Shown in pieces: positions 35,782 to 46,047 of a DNA stretch of 64,000 nt. The stretch is from Moniliophthora roreri (lineage: Eukaryota > Basidiomycota > Agaricomycetes > Agaricales > Marasmiaceae). The position numbers and the translations under genes were made by a program. Below the pieces are notes generated by a model. That model was not told the DNA's origin. It saw only the letters and a program-made list of their open reading frames with translations, and did no database searches. The first letter of the stretch is position 1. The number at the start of each line of letters is the position of its first letter. Location of the stretch: NCBI GenBank assembly GCA_001466705.2, contig LATX02000230.1, positions 1 to 64,000 of the forward strand. The letters are read 5' to 3'.

Positions 35782-36950
35782 GTCAGACAATCAGCTGAAG
35801 GTGCGTTCTTATACATCAGATTTTCTTAATGATTCTTATGCCCTTTGTTCTGTGCCGTTTTGTCCTAAACCAATGTCTCCCGCAATTATCTGAATCCTCA
35901 CATGACACAAACACATCTAGCTGCCAGATGCTACTATCCTACAAACCTGATTCCGAGTCGTTATATCGCTCATTTACACCCCATCATCATTCCAGTGCAC
36001 TGGAGGACCTTCACTCAGCTTATTGATGCTGTGAGTTGGTTCAGCTTCAAGGCCAACAATACCAATATCACTGGAACTGCCTCATTGTGTCAGTATGTCT
36101 CATTGATCTCAAAGACCAGTCTTACATTGTGTCCATCAGGGTACCTTAGCAAGCATTTGCTTCAGTGGCACTGTTGTGACATGTCAGTGTGAGATCGTAA
36201 GTCCATTCCTGAGAATTGACAGCTACTCTTTCTGCAGCTTGACTAAGTCTCCTTGCATTCTCAGTATGTGATGCTGGTGGATGCCGGTGATCCGTAAGCC
36301 ACCCTTCTGCTTATCAGGTTCGTTCTTCATACTTCTCTTGATGATTTAGTACTAGTGACCTTTACCAGTTTTTATTGTCTCTCATGTGGTCATGTAGGGG
36401 GTTCTTGTAGGTTTCATAATGCACATCATCATGTTCTCATCTGTTAATTTGCACGATAATAAACTTGCTCATATTGCCTACAATTCACTGTGATACCTAC
36501 AATACAATGTAAGCAAGGAGATATGATATGTCGTGCATTCTTGGTTAGAAGCCTAGTAAGCAGTCGAATCTCTCACAAGTAGCTATAGTGATCAAAACCA
36601 GTCATAACCCTCTGTAACCCAGCATAACCTCTGAAACTTGCCTTAACCCTCAAAACTTGCTATAAATCCCATCTTTTGTGCTATTCCTTGTCACTCACTA
36701 TATCATTGGCTGCTCGTCATATTACATCATACATGTTGTATTGCCTGCTACTCATTGTATTATCCCTCACCCATCATATCCCCAGCAACTCGTTGCAATC
36801 CTCAAGACTGTTGGCTCTGGGTATCGGGCACTATATTAGGCTGGAGATCGATTATGGTTGAAGCTATAATCGACGGTGACCTTCATGGGGGATTGTCACC
36901 AATCTCAAGGGTCAGTACCCAGTTATAACTTTCCCTGGATTTTGCTGATG

Positions 36951-38416
36951 TCAATGTCAAGACAGAGGAACCTGCATTCTACTCTACAGCATGGGAATTG
37001 ATATCAGCCTTTGGTGACTGTTGGCGCATGGTAAGCATTTACTTATATGTGTGTTCAGTAACCTTGTTTTGACACTGAATTCAAAGGCTCCTGGCGAGGG
37101 CGAAGCTGAACTCGTAGCTATGAGCCTAAATGGGGAGGTTGATGCTATAATTACGGCTGACAGTGATGTTTTTCCTCTGGGCGCTAAATGTGTTCTAGTC
37201 AACGATGCATAAGTCCAGTATTACCACATATCATGGCATTCAAGCTCTTACAGAATGTTTCATTTATTAGAAAGTCCAGTACTGAAGCCAATCTAGTGGT
37301 CACAGTCTATCGCATGGATGACATCAAGAGGAAGCTACGCTTTACCTGAGGAGATTTCATGCTGTATTCAATTCTCATGGGCAATGACTATGACCCTGGT
37401 CTTTGAGGTTGCGGTGAGAAGCTGAGTTTCAGCATTGCTCAGTTAAGCCTTGCCCACAACCTTATTCCCAAGTTTCAGTACACTGTGCAGCACTTTTGGG
37501 ATAAAGATGCATGTGATTTGTACTTGGAAACATTATGCGACCAACATCAGCAAAAACCAGAAAGTGCTATAACCTAGCTCCAGGGGGATTATAACCTGGT
37601 TGTGGCCTGGTTTGTGGGGGTTATGACTGGTTTTAAGGGTCATAATACCCTGCAGGTGGATTATAAACCCCGGGGAACCCATTATAGCGCTACACAGTTT
37701 TTGCTGATGAAATCGGCAATGAGTTTAAAACCAATGCACACCAGAATATGGTGACTGCACACTCTGCACTTGCCTGGGAATTAGCCAACCCTGCTACACA
37801 GAAAAGGCTTTTCTCCTCTGAATCCAAAGCACTCACAGCATTTATCAACCCTCTTACCTCTTTCTCCAACTTGTCCAGGATGGGCTATTGGCAATTTGCA
37901 GACAGACCACAGCCACCACATGCACACAACCTGAAGGAGATTATTCAACACTGTACCAGCATTATCAAATGGAGGGGCATGGGTCTTATTAAACACTTTC
38001 ACTCTAACCTTTGGGCTGGAATGATAATGTGCAGAATTGCAGTGGTAAGGCTTTTGTTTCATAGTATTCATATATTTTGACCACACAGATCATTGTAGGG
38101 GTACTATCGCTTCAATCCTCACACTGGTAACGTCTTTGCACCATCTCATCAGCAGTCAATTTTGTTCCACGATGGCCATCCATTCATTTCTACTTCTGAT
38201 TCCATTATTGTCGGCGAAACTCAACAGCACATTGACTCCATCAGTACACACTCCATTTGGATTGATTTCACTCTGGAACATATTCTGGGACAGGCATTCA
38301 TCCTTTTGAATCTGCCAGTCACAGCCACAGACAATGTTCCCCGAACAATCCAAGTTACCGTCTCCATGTTTCTTCTCAGAGCAACAAGTGTCAATAAGCC
38401 CAATATACAGCCCTGA
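36951..38416 (+). pseudogene. XPG/GEN1-like nuclease, copy A (N-truncated, decayed)
   Basis: Exons: ELISAFGDCW (to 37030); XPG-I segment APGEGEAELVAM ... TADSDVFPLGAK from 37087; a helix-two-turn-helix part with MGNDYDPGL (37390-37420) containing stops; then, after element E5, a C-terminal part homologous to the 48 kb gene (37740-38080 and 38098-38416). The Asp residues of ADSD and GNDY are kept, but at least two TGA codons and the loss of the N-terminal domain make it inactive. It faces the SAP gene at 38.7-40.4 kb. Upstream exons were probably separated by E4. Confidence 0.75.
37545..37709. mobile_element. CATCAGC-ended element E5 (165 bp), TSD AA
   Basis: CATCAGCAAAAAC ... GTTTTTGCTGATG with AA on both sides. 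The interior is a series of ggttat/ataacc motifs. Reading across the site without the element and one AA gives an XPG-like frame aligned to the copy at 48.8 kb. It is too short to encode anything. Confidence 0.85.
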
Positions 38417-38699
38417 ACACCAGCTAATACAGAGGAGGAGGAACCTGATAGCGACAACAGCGACGACATTGAATGGAGGGAGATTTATATTGATCAGACT
38501 GGTAGGCACAACAGCGACAGCGACGTTGAGATTGTCCATGTGTTGATCCATTCAGTTATTGACCACTGACAATTAGCTATGTATATTCTTTAAATTACTA
38601 GCTGCGGGAACATTTTTTCGTCTATAATCCAAGTATATTGCATATGAGTATCAGTAACAACGTGTTAAGAAAATACCAAGAAATTCGATATGAAAAACA

Positions 38700-40440
38700 C
38701 TACTCAGAGTCAGAACTGTCCAAACCAGAGTCACCTGCAGGCTGCTGTGCCTCACACTGATTCTGTCTAGCCACATTAGGTGCTTTGAGGATGTCCTTGA
38801 TGCGAGTCTGGTTCATCTGCTTCCCATCAGGGTCTGTGAATTCTGTCCAGAACGCATCCTTCCCACACTGTGCGTAGTATTTCCCTATAAGCTAGGCAGT
38901 ATAAGATAGTCAATAACATGAAAGAAAGAGTAACGAACAATACCAACTGACCAGACATACCAAGTCTTCTTGAGCTTCTTCTATTGTTGATCCTTGCATC
39001 CCTTGACCTTGTGCTTGAAAACATCTGGCCAGTACTTGTACATGATGCAGTGGTCATTAATCTTCACGATACACTTGTCTTTGTTCTCTTTGAACTTGGG
39101 GTGATCATCCGACCACAATATGCCAAGTTCATCGAGGTCTCTGCTGAATGTATGCTTGGGTGGATCAGGCACCTTTGTCTGGTTGAAGGTAACCACCGTT
39201 CCATCGAAGAGAACGAATGACCCCATCCTGGGTACGTCATTTGGTGTAGTAGTTCCAGAGCCTGGATTTCCCACTGGCACCTGAGGAAACGGCGTGGCCG
39301 GAGAGAGATTAGAGCAGTGTATAGTAGTTGCTGCAGCAGATGGGTTTGATAGTGGTAGATGCTGGTCAGGAGATATGGAGGTTGCTGCATCCAAAGCCAG
39401 TGCAGAAAGGTTGGAGATAGATGTCATTGGGAGTAATGGTGGTAAATTGGCAGTCTGTTGCAACTGGGAAACAACAAGCCAATCAACCTTGGCCTCCAGA
39501 CCGTTGATCTGAGTAGATAAGGTCTGTTTTGTTGATACCTGCCGAGAGCTGAAAATGAAGAACAATCAACTCAAAGAAAGGAGACAACATACCTTTGTAG
39601 CTGGTGGCTGAAAGGGCTTGGAATATTCTGGATGTTCGGCCAAAATCTCTCTTGCCTGAAAAGCCTGCTTGTGAGACCCTAATCACATACTAGAGGACTA
39701 GCAATGCTCACCAGGGCCAGCTGTTCTTCTATTTCTGCTCTTGTCCAGGTATCCTTTGCCCCATGTGCGATTGAACGAGTAGTTGGCGCAGCTGATCATG
39801 ATACCTCCTGGCTGTGCCTCCAGGCACACTTTTTGCTCTTGCTTCCAGGCTGCTCCCCCTTGTGGGTATGCTTCGCTACAGGCTTGAAACTGGGCCAACA
39901 GTCAATAATGTAACATAAATGAAAGGCTGACTTACAGCTTCCAATTGTCCCAGTTTTCACTAAGATCCAACAACCTCTTCAATAAATCTGCCTTGTTCCC
40001 GCTCTTCTTTTCATTGTATCAACAGCAAAGATCCTTCAACTGAGGTACTGTCAACTGATAGCTATTTGACAGCCACCATTAGTGCATATAACTGGTAACG
40101 GAGCTAAGACTCACAGACAGTATTCTTTGGGCTCATCACCTTCATTGCCTAAGCTGGGTAGCTGGAATTTCTTGCTCAACAACTTGGGAGGTACACTTGC
40201 TGCACCACAACTCATTCTCAAGTGGACACTGGCCAATTCTCCAAGGAGATAGATAGACAATCTTGTCGTAAGTAGGAATGCGACAGAGATCAATAACAAT
40301 TTCCCGGTCAATGAGGCAACTGAGGACTTGGCAATGTCGAACACAACAGCAGCGAGGGTGGAGGCAGCGAAACATTTCGAAAACTTGGATGGGTCATTTC
40401 AGGCTGCAGCAGTCACAATCAGCCTGTTTGTCGTGTGATT
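38700..40440 (-). pseudogene. SAP-domain gene, copy A
   Basis: Minus-strand exons in order: an N-terminal part ending EPKEYCL; a SAP segment YQLTVPQLKDLCC, stop, then SGNKADLLKRLLDL; HKGEQPGSKSKK with a later stop; AREILAEHPEYSKPF; a long exon (about 39548-38970) with LEAKVDWLV, FNQTKVPDPPKHTFSRDL, KDKCIVKINDH and WPDVFKHKVKG; and a last exon YYAQCGKDAFWTEFTD, stop at 38700-38702. It is collinear with the 46-47.8 kb gene. The two stops fit transitions. It is convergent with XPG copy A, about 280 bp apart. Confidence 0.75.
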
Positions 40441-41078
40441 AGCAACGGAGCATTTGTGAAGAGCGAAAAATGTGATATTGTTTGGCGGTGACGACGTAGA
40501 ACGGCAACAACGACGGAGAACCATCAAAGCACAAGGCCAATGTTTGGCTACAAGTGAGGCAGGCAAATACAACCAACATAAATAGTGATAGATGCTGCGG
40601 CTATCAGGTGAGCACTTAGGCGCTGGCCTGACCGTCTACCGGCGTGACAGCAGGGTCTCTTTCCGGACTGAAGTATCATCGAATTGGTCAAAATTGAAAG
40701 AGCAATTTGATTGGCTGCATTCCGAGCACGTGGCTTGTTCGAATGTTCACGGGCCGTTCTGGCCTTTTTGACTCCAACGACGACAACGTATCGTTGTCAA
40801 TACATCCTCTTTCGAAGGCTAAAAAATTCGCCATATAGGAAGTAGGAACGTAGGCGAGGGCTAGTATACTTTTTTTTCTCCTGTGTAGCACTTTCTCACC
40901 GCAGTCGTAGACGACCTAGCCATTCAAGCTTGAGAATCTCATCCCGAAAAAAAAAGGGCCTGTGAACTACAGTACGATGGTTCGAGTTGATTGGTCAGGT
41001 AGTAATGCAGGAAACAAGATAAAGGCTTAGGGTGAGTTTGCTCTATTTTCCCATCGGGCCTTACTCATTCCGCTCAGT
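40441..41078. other. 5' region of SAP copy A and upstream region of the metallo-beta-lactamase gene
   Basis: About 40441-40640, on the minus strand, is homologous to 44107-44250 and 45886-46030, so the SAP family's upstream sequence is part of the repeated unit. 40672-40745 and 41020-41078 are duplicated at 1445-1535 and 245-305. Nothing else is recognised. Confidence 0.5.
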
Positions 41079-42362
41079 ATGCCTTCCATTCATGACACTA
41101 TTCCACCATCGTCGAATACAGTCTCTGTGCGCTGCATAAATGTCTGTACCGATGACTCTGGGGTTCCAGCTGCCCTACTCCTTGAACCTGTACTTCCAGG
41201 CAGGGAGTTTTTACCGATACCTGCATTAGCTTTCTTGATCGAGCACCCGAAGAAGCGTATCATGTTCGACCTGGGACTCCGGAAAGATGTGGATAACCTA
41301 TCACCAACGATTGCTCAAAACATCTCAATGCCGGGCTTCGGCCTAAAGGTTGAGAAAGACATCGTAGAGCAGCTGGGCGCTGGAGGCATCAAACCCGACG
41401 ACGTTGACATCGTCATTTGGAGGTGTGTACATCACATATTGCTTTCTTGCTGGTATCTTGACACATTCTTTCCCATCAGTCACACGCACATGGATCACAT
41501 AGGTATTCAAAAATCTTTTGCGAGCGTGTTCCGACTTACGCATGTCGTCTTTGTAGGCGATATGTCCAAATTTCCACCTTCTACAACCCTGGTGATTGGG
41601 CCAGGTAGTGACCGTGCATCGTATCCGACAGTAGCAGATGCTAAACTCTTGGATTCGGATTTCGCGTATGTGCCTGAATTTCATGTCTGGCACCCACCTG
41701 AAACTTTTTCCCGATAGAAACCGCGAAGTTCGTGAGGTCTCATTCACGGATGCCTCTCTCACAATAGCAGATCGACGTATCATCGACTTTCTTGGCGATG
41801 GAAGTTTATATCTGATCGATATGCCTGGTGTAATTTCCTGTTCACTCATCCAATACCCATTCTCGAACCTGATTTGTTATTTTCGCAGCATTGTCCCGGA
41901 AATCTAGTTGCTCTCGCACGAGTAACTCCCTCCACGTTCCTACTTCTCGGGGGCGATACAGCACATCATGCAGGGCAGATCCGCCCTAACGCTCACATCC
42001 ACAAAACCTGCCCATGTCCAGCGTCCATCCTCGAATCGACTCGAGAGTCCGTCTCTACCAAGTACTTCTCGCCAGAGTCAACATATTTTGACCTACAAAG
42101 CCGGACTGAACCTCTGCTCTCAGTCACTTCAATGATTCCGTCATTTTACGCCGACAGAGCAATGTCCATCGAGTCGCAAAAGGCACTAGGAGTGCTGGAT
42201 GCTGACCCGGATGTGCTCGTGATACTAGCGCATGATCCGACGCTCTTGGGAGTCATTGATATGTTTCCGTCGACATTGGATGCGTGGAAGGAGAATGGTT
42301 GGAAGGAGCAGGTTGTTTGGGAGTTTTTGAAAGAGGAGAGTCTGGCGTTTAGGTTCAATTGA
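41079..42362 (+). CDS. Metallo-beta-lactamase-fold hydrolase (lactonase-like)
   Basis: Five exons join in frame: 41079-41422, 41480-41502, 41558-41665 (one base earlier, 41557, by codon phase), 41718-41829 and 41889-42362, giving 353 aa. Introns are 52-59 nt with GT-AG ends. The tiny second exon (23 nt) carries most of the zinc motif SHTHMDHIG, assembled by splicing. Later metal-ligand regions are LLLGGDTAHHAG and ILAHDPTL. N-terminal features (IEHPKKRIMFDLGLRKD, GIKPDDVDIVI) match fungal lactonase-like members of the superfamily, which hydrolyse esters or lactones with one or two zinc ions; the substrate is unknown. No signal peptide is evident. It appears intact and CpG-rich, unlike its fragment at 94-310. 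Confidence 0.9.
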
Positions 42363-42619
42363 GCTGAGTAGCTGTGGTGCAATTGGTAGATGTACCTCCG
42401 ATATACTGTCCGCATTATGCAAAGTACTCGTTACCGAATCTCCTAAATCCTTACTCGGAGCATCTTCTGCAACCCTGTCTTTCCCAGCTCACTGCATCTG
42501 ATCATCTGTTGGGAATCAAAACACATGCTCGCTCCTCTTCTGTGTCGTCATCAGCCTGATGGGCAGCCATCCCATATCAATGCCGACCTCCTCTTTCTCC
42601 TCTCGGTCATTGCGACGCT
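42363..42619. other. Short intergenic spacer
   Basis: Nothing recognised. A short stretch near 42372-42400 resembles a tRNA D-arm by chance but has no B box. Confidence 0.4.
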
Positions 42620-43930
42620 GGTGCAACTACTCGTGCCTTAACACCATAAAATGACGACAGCGCTCATCGCAGCTCTCACGGGGGGGCCGACTTTATTCCT
42701 GCCCTTTACCTACCAGTTGAGATTATCGACAAGATCATTCTCAATCTGGTGCGGAAGCCTCTCGAATATGACTACAAGCATCCCGATTTGCTTACTTGCT
42801 CCCAAATCCCTCGCGCATAGGACCCGCCTGAAAATGCATGTGGTTCATACTCCCGAACGATTGTCGCGCCTCCAGAATTTCAAGACCCTCTCTCACTTCT
42901 CTCTATGCACTCTCCAGAACCATCGCGTTCGGGAAATTAGTTCGATCGAGACAATCACCTTCACTGGTTCTTTAACTGGCGCCCATCAGTTTTCACTGGA
43001 GTTCAGTCTGTAACATTCGGCCCAAACGGATATTACCAGGGGTCCTGTCTTAATGTCACGACACGCCTCTCCGCTACGTTTTCGGAGCGAAGAGATGCAC
43101 AACTTGGGAGGAAGATGACGCAAAGGCCAGGACGAGGTACTTCAACTTCGGAGATGAAAGGTGCCACCATCTTGAATCTTCGTGGCGTTCAATTTCTCCG
43201 GCCATATCACTTTAATGATCTCTCATCGTCGTTTGGGGCTCTACCAAACGTTGGTTTGTTGTGAAGTCAGTTCGTTCGGGTTTGGGTCTCCGAGTGAAAG
43301 GTCAGATTGTTCTAGAAGCGACCCAGATAATCATCTCTCCAAGCGGCGGATCCGGATTCACTGCACCCACCTCGACGTAGACTACACTTCGTTTTTTGAC
43401 GCATTTCACATGAGAGTTCGGATGCTTAGGTTGCGGGGACTTGTATTTGACTCCGATTTAACGACATCCCGATCTTCAAATGTCGACGATCTGGAATGTG
43501 AGATATATACATACACTGGACAGCATCTCAGATCTCAGGCGGCTGACATTGAAGCTTGACGTCTACAACAATCGTAGTGAGTGTCGCCGCGGTAGTACTG
43601 ATTGACTGTCCAACTCCGAGTCATGCGTTCTGACGTTCATTAGCTTCAGAGACCTGGGGATTCTTCAACCTTGCAATAGAAATCCAAGTTGACAGGGAGA
43701 ACTCAGCTCGGCCGGCGGAACGCCAGATAAACAACGATGACGTATGTCATCGCCCTCTTTCACAGATTCGCGCTGCTACCGCTGAGGGTAAGGACCCTCG
43801 CTTGCGCAGGGCTTATCCTCCGGCCGCGAAATCTCGACCTTACACCCTATGTAGATTCTTCCAACATCTGCCCATGGTGTTCCCGAACCCCTCTCCTTCA
43901 ATTCGTCAAGCCGTGTCAAATCTGAAATTG
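42620..43930 (+). pseudogene. F-box-like gene, decayed
   Basis: An F-box-like start (LPVEIIDKIILNLV, about 42711-42755) is followed by a CSQIPRA segment and then, after stops and shifts, by pieces such as VFTGVQSVTFGPNG, LRGVQFLRPYHFNDLSSSFGALPNV and LDSISDLRRLTLKLDV, spaced like the leucine-rich part of agaric F-box proteins. At least six stops or shifts are visible, so it is not functional. F-box proteins recruit substrates to SCF ubiquitin ligases. Confidence 0.55.
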
Positions 43931-44106
43931 TCTTCAATGATTTTTATTCTTCCTCTCCCATGCCCTACTTGCGCCTAGCATGCGGATATTTTATTTCTCC
44001 TGTTATATACAACACTAGAAAACTAGAAAAGTGTAGGCTAAGGAGGGGTCTGAGCACGACGAATGACCTGGAAGAAAATTAGTCACATCTTGTGATGTCA
44101 TACACT

Positions 44107-44479
44107 TGAAGCCCGCTTAGGCGGCTCACATGATAGCCGCAGCGTCTATCAGACTTTTGACGTTGTTTATGTTTTGCCTCCCATGCCATAGCCAAACACG
44201 GGTTTCGTTGTGTGATTTGCACCGTCACCGCCGTCGCTCGATACCCTTCTCGCCGAATATATCACATTTTTTGCTCTTGACAAGACCCCGTTCGCTAATC
44301 AGACGACACAGGCCGATCGCGACTGCCGCTACTGAAGATGGAGGGGCCGGCCGTTTCAGACAGACCATCTCAGCCCTCTCTACCGCCATCAACGTTTCGC
44401 TTGCTGAAGAAAGCTACGCCTGCAGCCTAGGCTTTCTGGCTTGCCTTGTGGCTGTTTTGACTGTTCTCACTGCCTTCTA
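44107..44479 (+). pseudogene. SAP-gene 5' fragment, copy D
   Basis: It matches 45886-46256 (upstream region and first exon of SAP copy B) until the gap base at 44480. Where the two differ, this copy mostly keeps CG while copy B has TG or CA, so copy D is the less deaminated one. The remainder of the gene is replaced by Gypsy-2 sequence after the gap. Confidence 0.8.
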
Positions 44480-44480
44480 N
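44480..44480. other. Assembly gap joining SAP copy D to Gypsy-2
   Basis: Left of the n is SAP-gene sequence; right of it is the middle of Gypsy-2 ORF3. The junction is not a genuine insertion boundary, so most of Gypsy-2 may be missing here. Confidence 0.75.
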
Positions 44481-45058
44481 CTAGTGATTCAGGCGCCGAG
44501 GCCGTCGAATCCGATCTGGAGAGTATCTACTCCCCCCAGATTCAGGGATGCGACAATTGCGACCCCCCCGCCACGGTACCGTTCCGTGCCGACGGAGTCC
44601 CCAACCCCTTTTTCCAACCCCTCCGTATCACTTTTACCACCGATCGACGAACCCCCGACCCGATCGCTCGCGAACCGACGGCCGACGCCAGTTCCTCCCC
44701 GGACACCGACCCGGGACCCAGCAGTTCGGTCAGTGTGGGACGACGAAGACCTCGACGAAGCGTCGTCGAGCAAGCCATCCTCGTCTCCGACCAACAGCGA
44801 CGACATGACCGACGAGGTTTACGAGTACCTCTCTGCCCTGTGTGCAGAGTGGCGTACCACCGCGGCCGAGAATGCCAGAGCTACAGTTGTCAAGTATGCG
44901 GGAAGGCTGCGCCTGGTCACCTCTCTCGAGATTGTCGTCTCAAACGACGGTCGAACCGAATTGCTCGAAACCACCCTCCCCAGCGCCCAACATCTACTTG
45001 GGATGATATATACGGGGGTGACGCCGACACCGAGCTCTACGGAGACGGAGAACAATGA
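44481..45058 (+). CDS. Gypsy-2 ORF3: double zinc-knuckle protein (5' end lost at the gap)
   Basis: This frame is open from the gap to TGA 45056-45058. It has a Pro/Arg/Ser-rich first part, then CPVCRVAYHRGREC (CX2CX4HX4C) and CQVCGKAAPGHLSRDC (CX2CX6HX4C), a basic stretch RRSNRIAR, and the tail TELYGDGEQ. Knuckles, spacing and tail are conserved with ORF3 of Gypsy-1. It lies just upstream of the purine-rich tract and LTR. No stops, high GC and abundant CpG suggest a young copy. A second frame is also open here (see rejected items). Confidence 0.7.
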
Positions 45059-45186
45059 AGGATCTACGGCTGCCGATGAAAATGTTGGAGAAAACTACGA
45101 ATGGGTGTACTCTGGACGACAGGAATCGTTCAGAGAGGTAACGTTATCAGATGGTACGGTGGCTCGATTGGAATTTCGCCCCTGAA

Positions 45187-45196
45187 GCGGGGGTAA
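45187..45196 (+). promoter_or_regulatory. Polypurine-tract-like site of Gypsy-2
   Basis: gcgggggtaa sits directly before the LTR, matching the position and core of the Gypsy-1 tract. Confidence 0.6.
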
Positions 45197-45591
45197 TGTT
45201 ACAATGTTACAGACTGTCACGAGACCGCGAACATTTGTAATACTTCTTTTTCTTTCTCTACTCTTCTCGAACTATTATGTAAACATTCTCTTTGTTTCTC
45301 TCCGTTTCTACCGGGATATTATGTATTCATTCTACGACTTTCTTCTGAGTTCTAACTCATTTGTAATCGTAGATAACTTGTACTATTTAAGTAGCGATGA
45401 CTAGGCTTCAGGCTCTTCAGCTTGACCTGGTTAATCATAAACCTTGTTCTAGCAGCGACACGAACCTCTTAAGTTACGAACGAAGAGACCACCTCTTAGT
45501 TCTGACTTGAACTCTGAACTTGAACCTTACGAGCTTCCTGACTACGTCATAGTTGGGTAGTTTGACGTTGCTGCGCACAAGTAACGTAACA
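45197..45591 (+). repeat. Gypsy-2 3' LTR (395 bp)
   Basis: It runs from TGTTACA to CGTAACA. TATTTAA at 45384 and cagcttgacct at 45418-45428 have the same spacing as in the other LTRs. No partner LTR is in the window, so a target duplication cannot be checked; the right flank begins GTGCT. Confidence 0.8.
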
Positions 45592-45885
45592 GTGCTGCTT
45601 TTGACATGCTTATGGCCTTGAAATCACAGAAAAGGCATTCTATTGTATAACAGATAATACTGATCCAAATTACCTATATTACAGCATTACTATATCAAAC
45701 AATGTTATATAACATTATTTTTAGTACTATTATACAGCTCTGGCTAAGGTGAGTCCAAATTTCTGCTATCTTTAGTAGTAGGTCTTGGTGCCAAAAGTTT
45801 TAGTTCTTACTAAGCATTTCAGCAAAAGGTTTCTGTATACTTCTAGCAAGGGATCGACACTGTGGCTCACACTGATAGACACTTG
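45592..45885. other. AT-rich spacer
   Basis: No gene recognised; a few short 'ttatat' runs only. Confidence 0.35.
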
Positions 45886-46047
45886 AAGCCCACTTAGACA
45901 GCTCACATGATAGCCACAGTGTCTATCAGACTTTTGAAGTTGTTTATATTTTGCCTCCCATGCCATAGCCAAACATGGGCCTCATTGTGTGATTTGCACC
46001 ATCACTGCCGTTGCTCAATACCCTCCTCACTGAATATATGACATTTT

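Larger units (their letters stand above)
32567..36950. mobile_element. CATCAGC-ended element E4 (TSD TC) carrying a solo LTR and an assembly duplication
   Basis: The left end is CATCAGCAAAAACTGG and the right end, inverted, is CATCAGCAAAATCCAG. Both lead into similar 'TATAAC' subterminal motifs, and TC lies on both sides (32565-32566 and 36951-36952). It holds TAACC-type repeats, a solo LTR and short frames without known domains. Without the ~1.54-kb duplication at the gap it would be about 2.85 kb. Its right flank resumes the XPG-like gene in frame. Confidence 0.6.

Noticed and set aside
42370..42440. Possible tRNA gene (ggtgcaattggtaga resembles a D-arm)
   Set aside because: No B box or acceptor stem follows; no intact tRNA or rRNA gene was found in the window.
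44130..45185. Long second frame (351 codons) overlapping Gypsy-2 ORF3
   Set aside because: Its first part is SAP-gene 5' sequence joined through a gap base. The part overlapping ORF3 resembles Gypsy-1 only where the nucleotide sequence of the knuckle frame is conserved, so the knuckle frame explains it.
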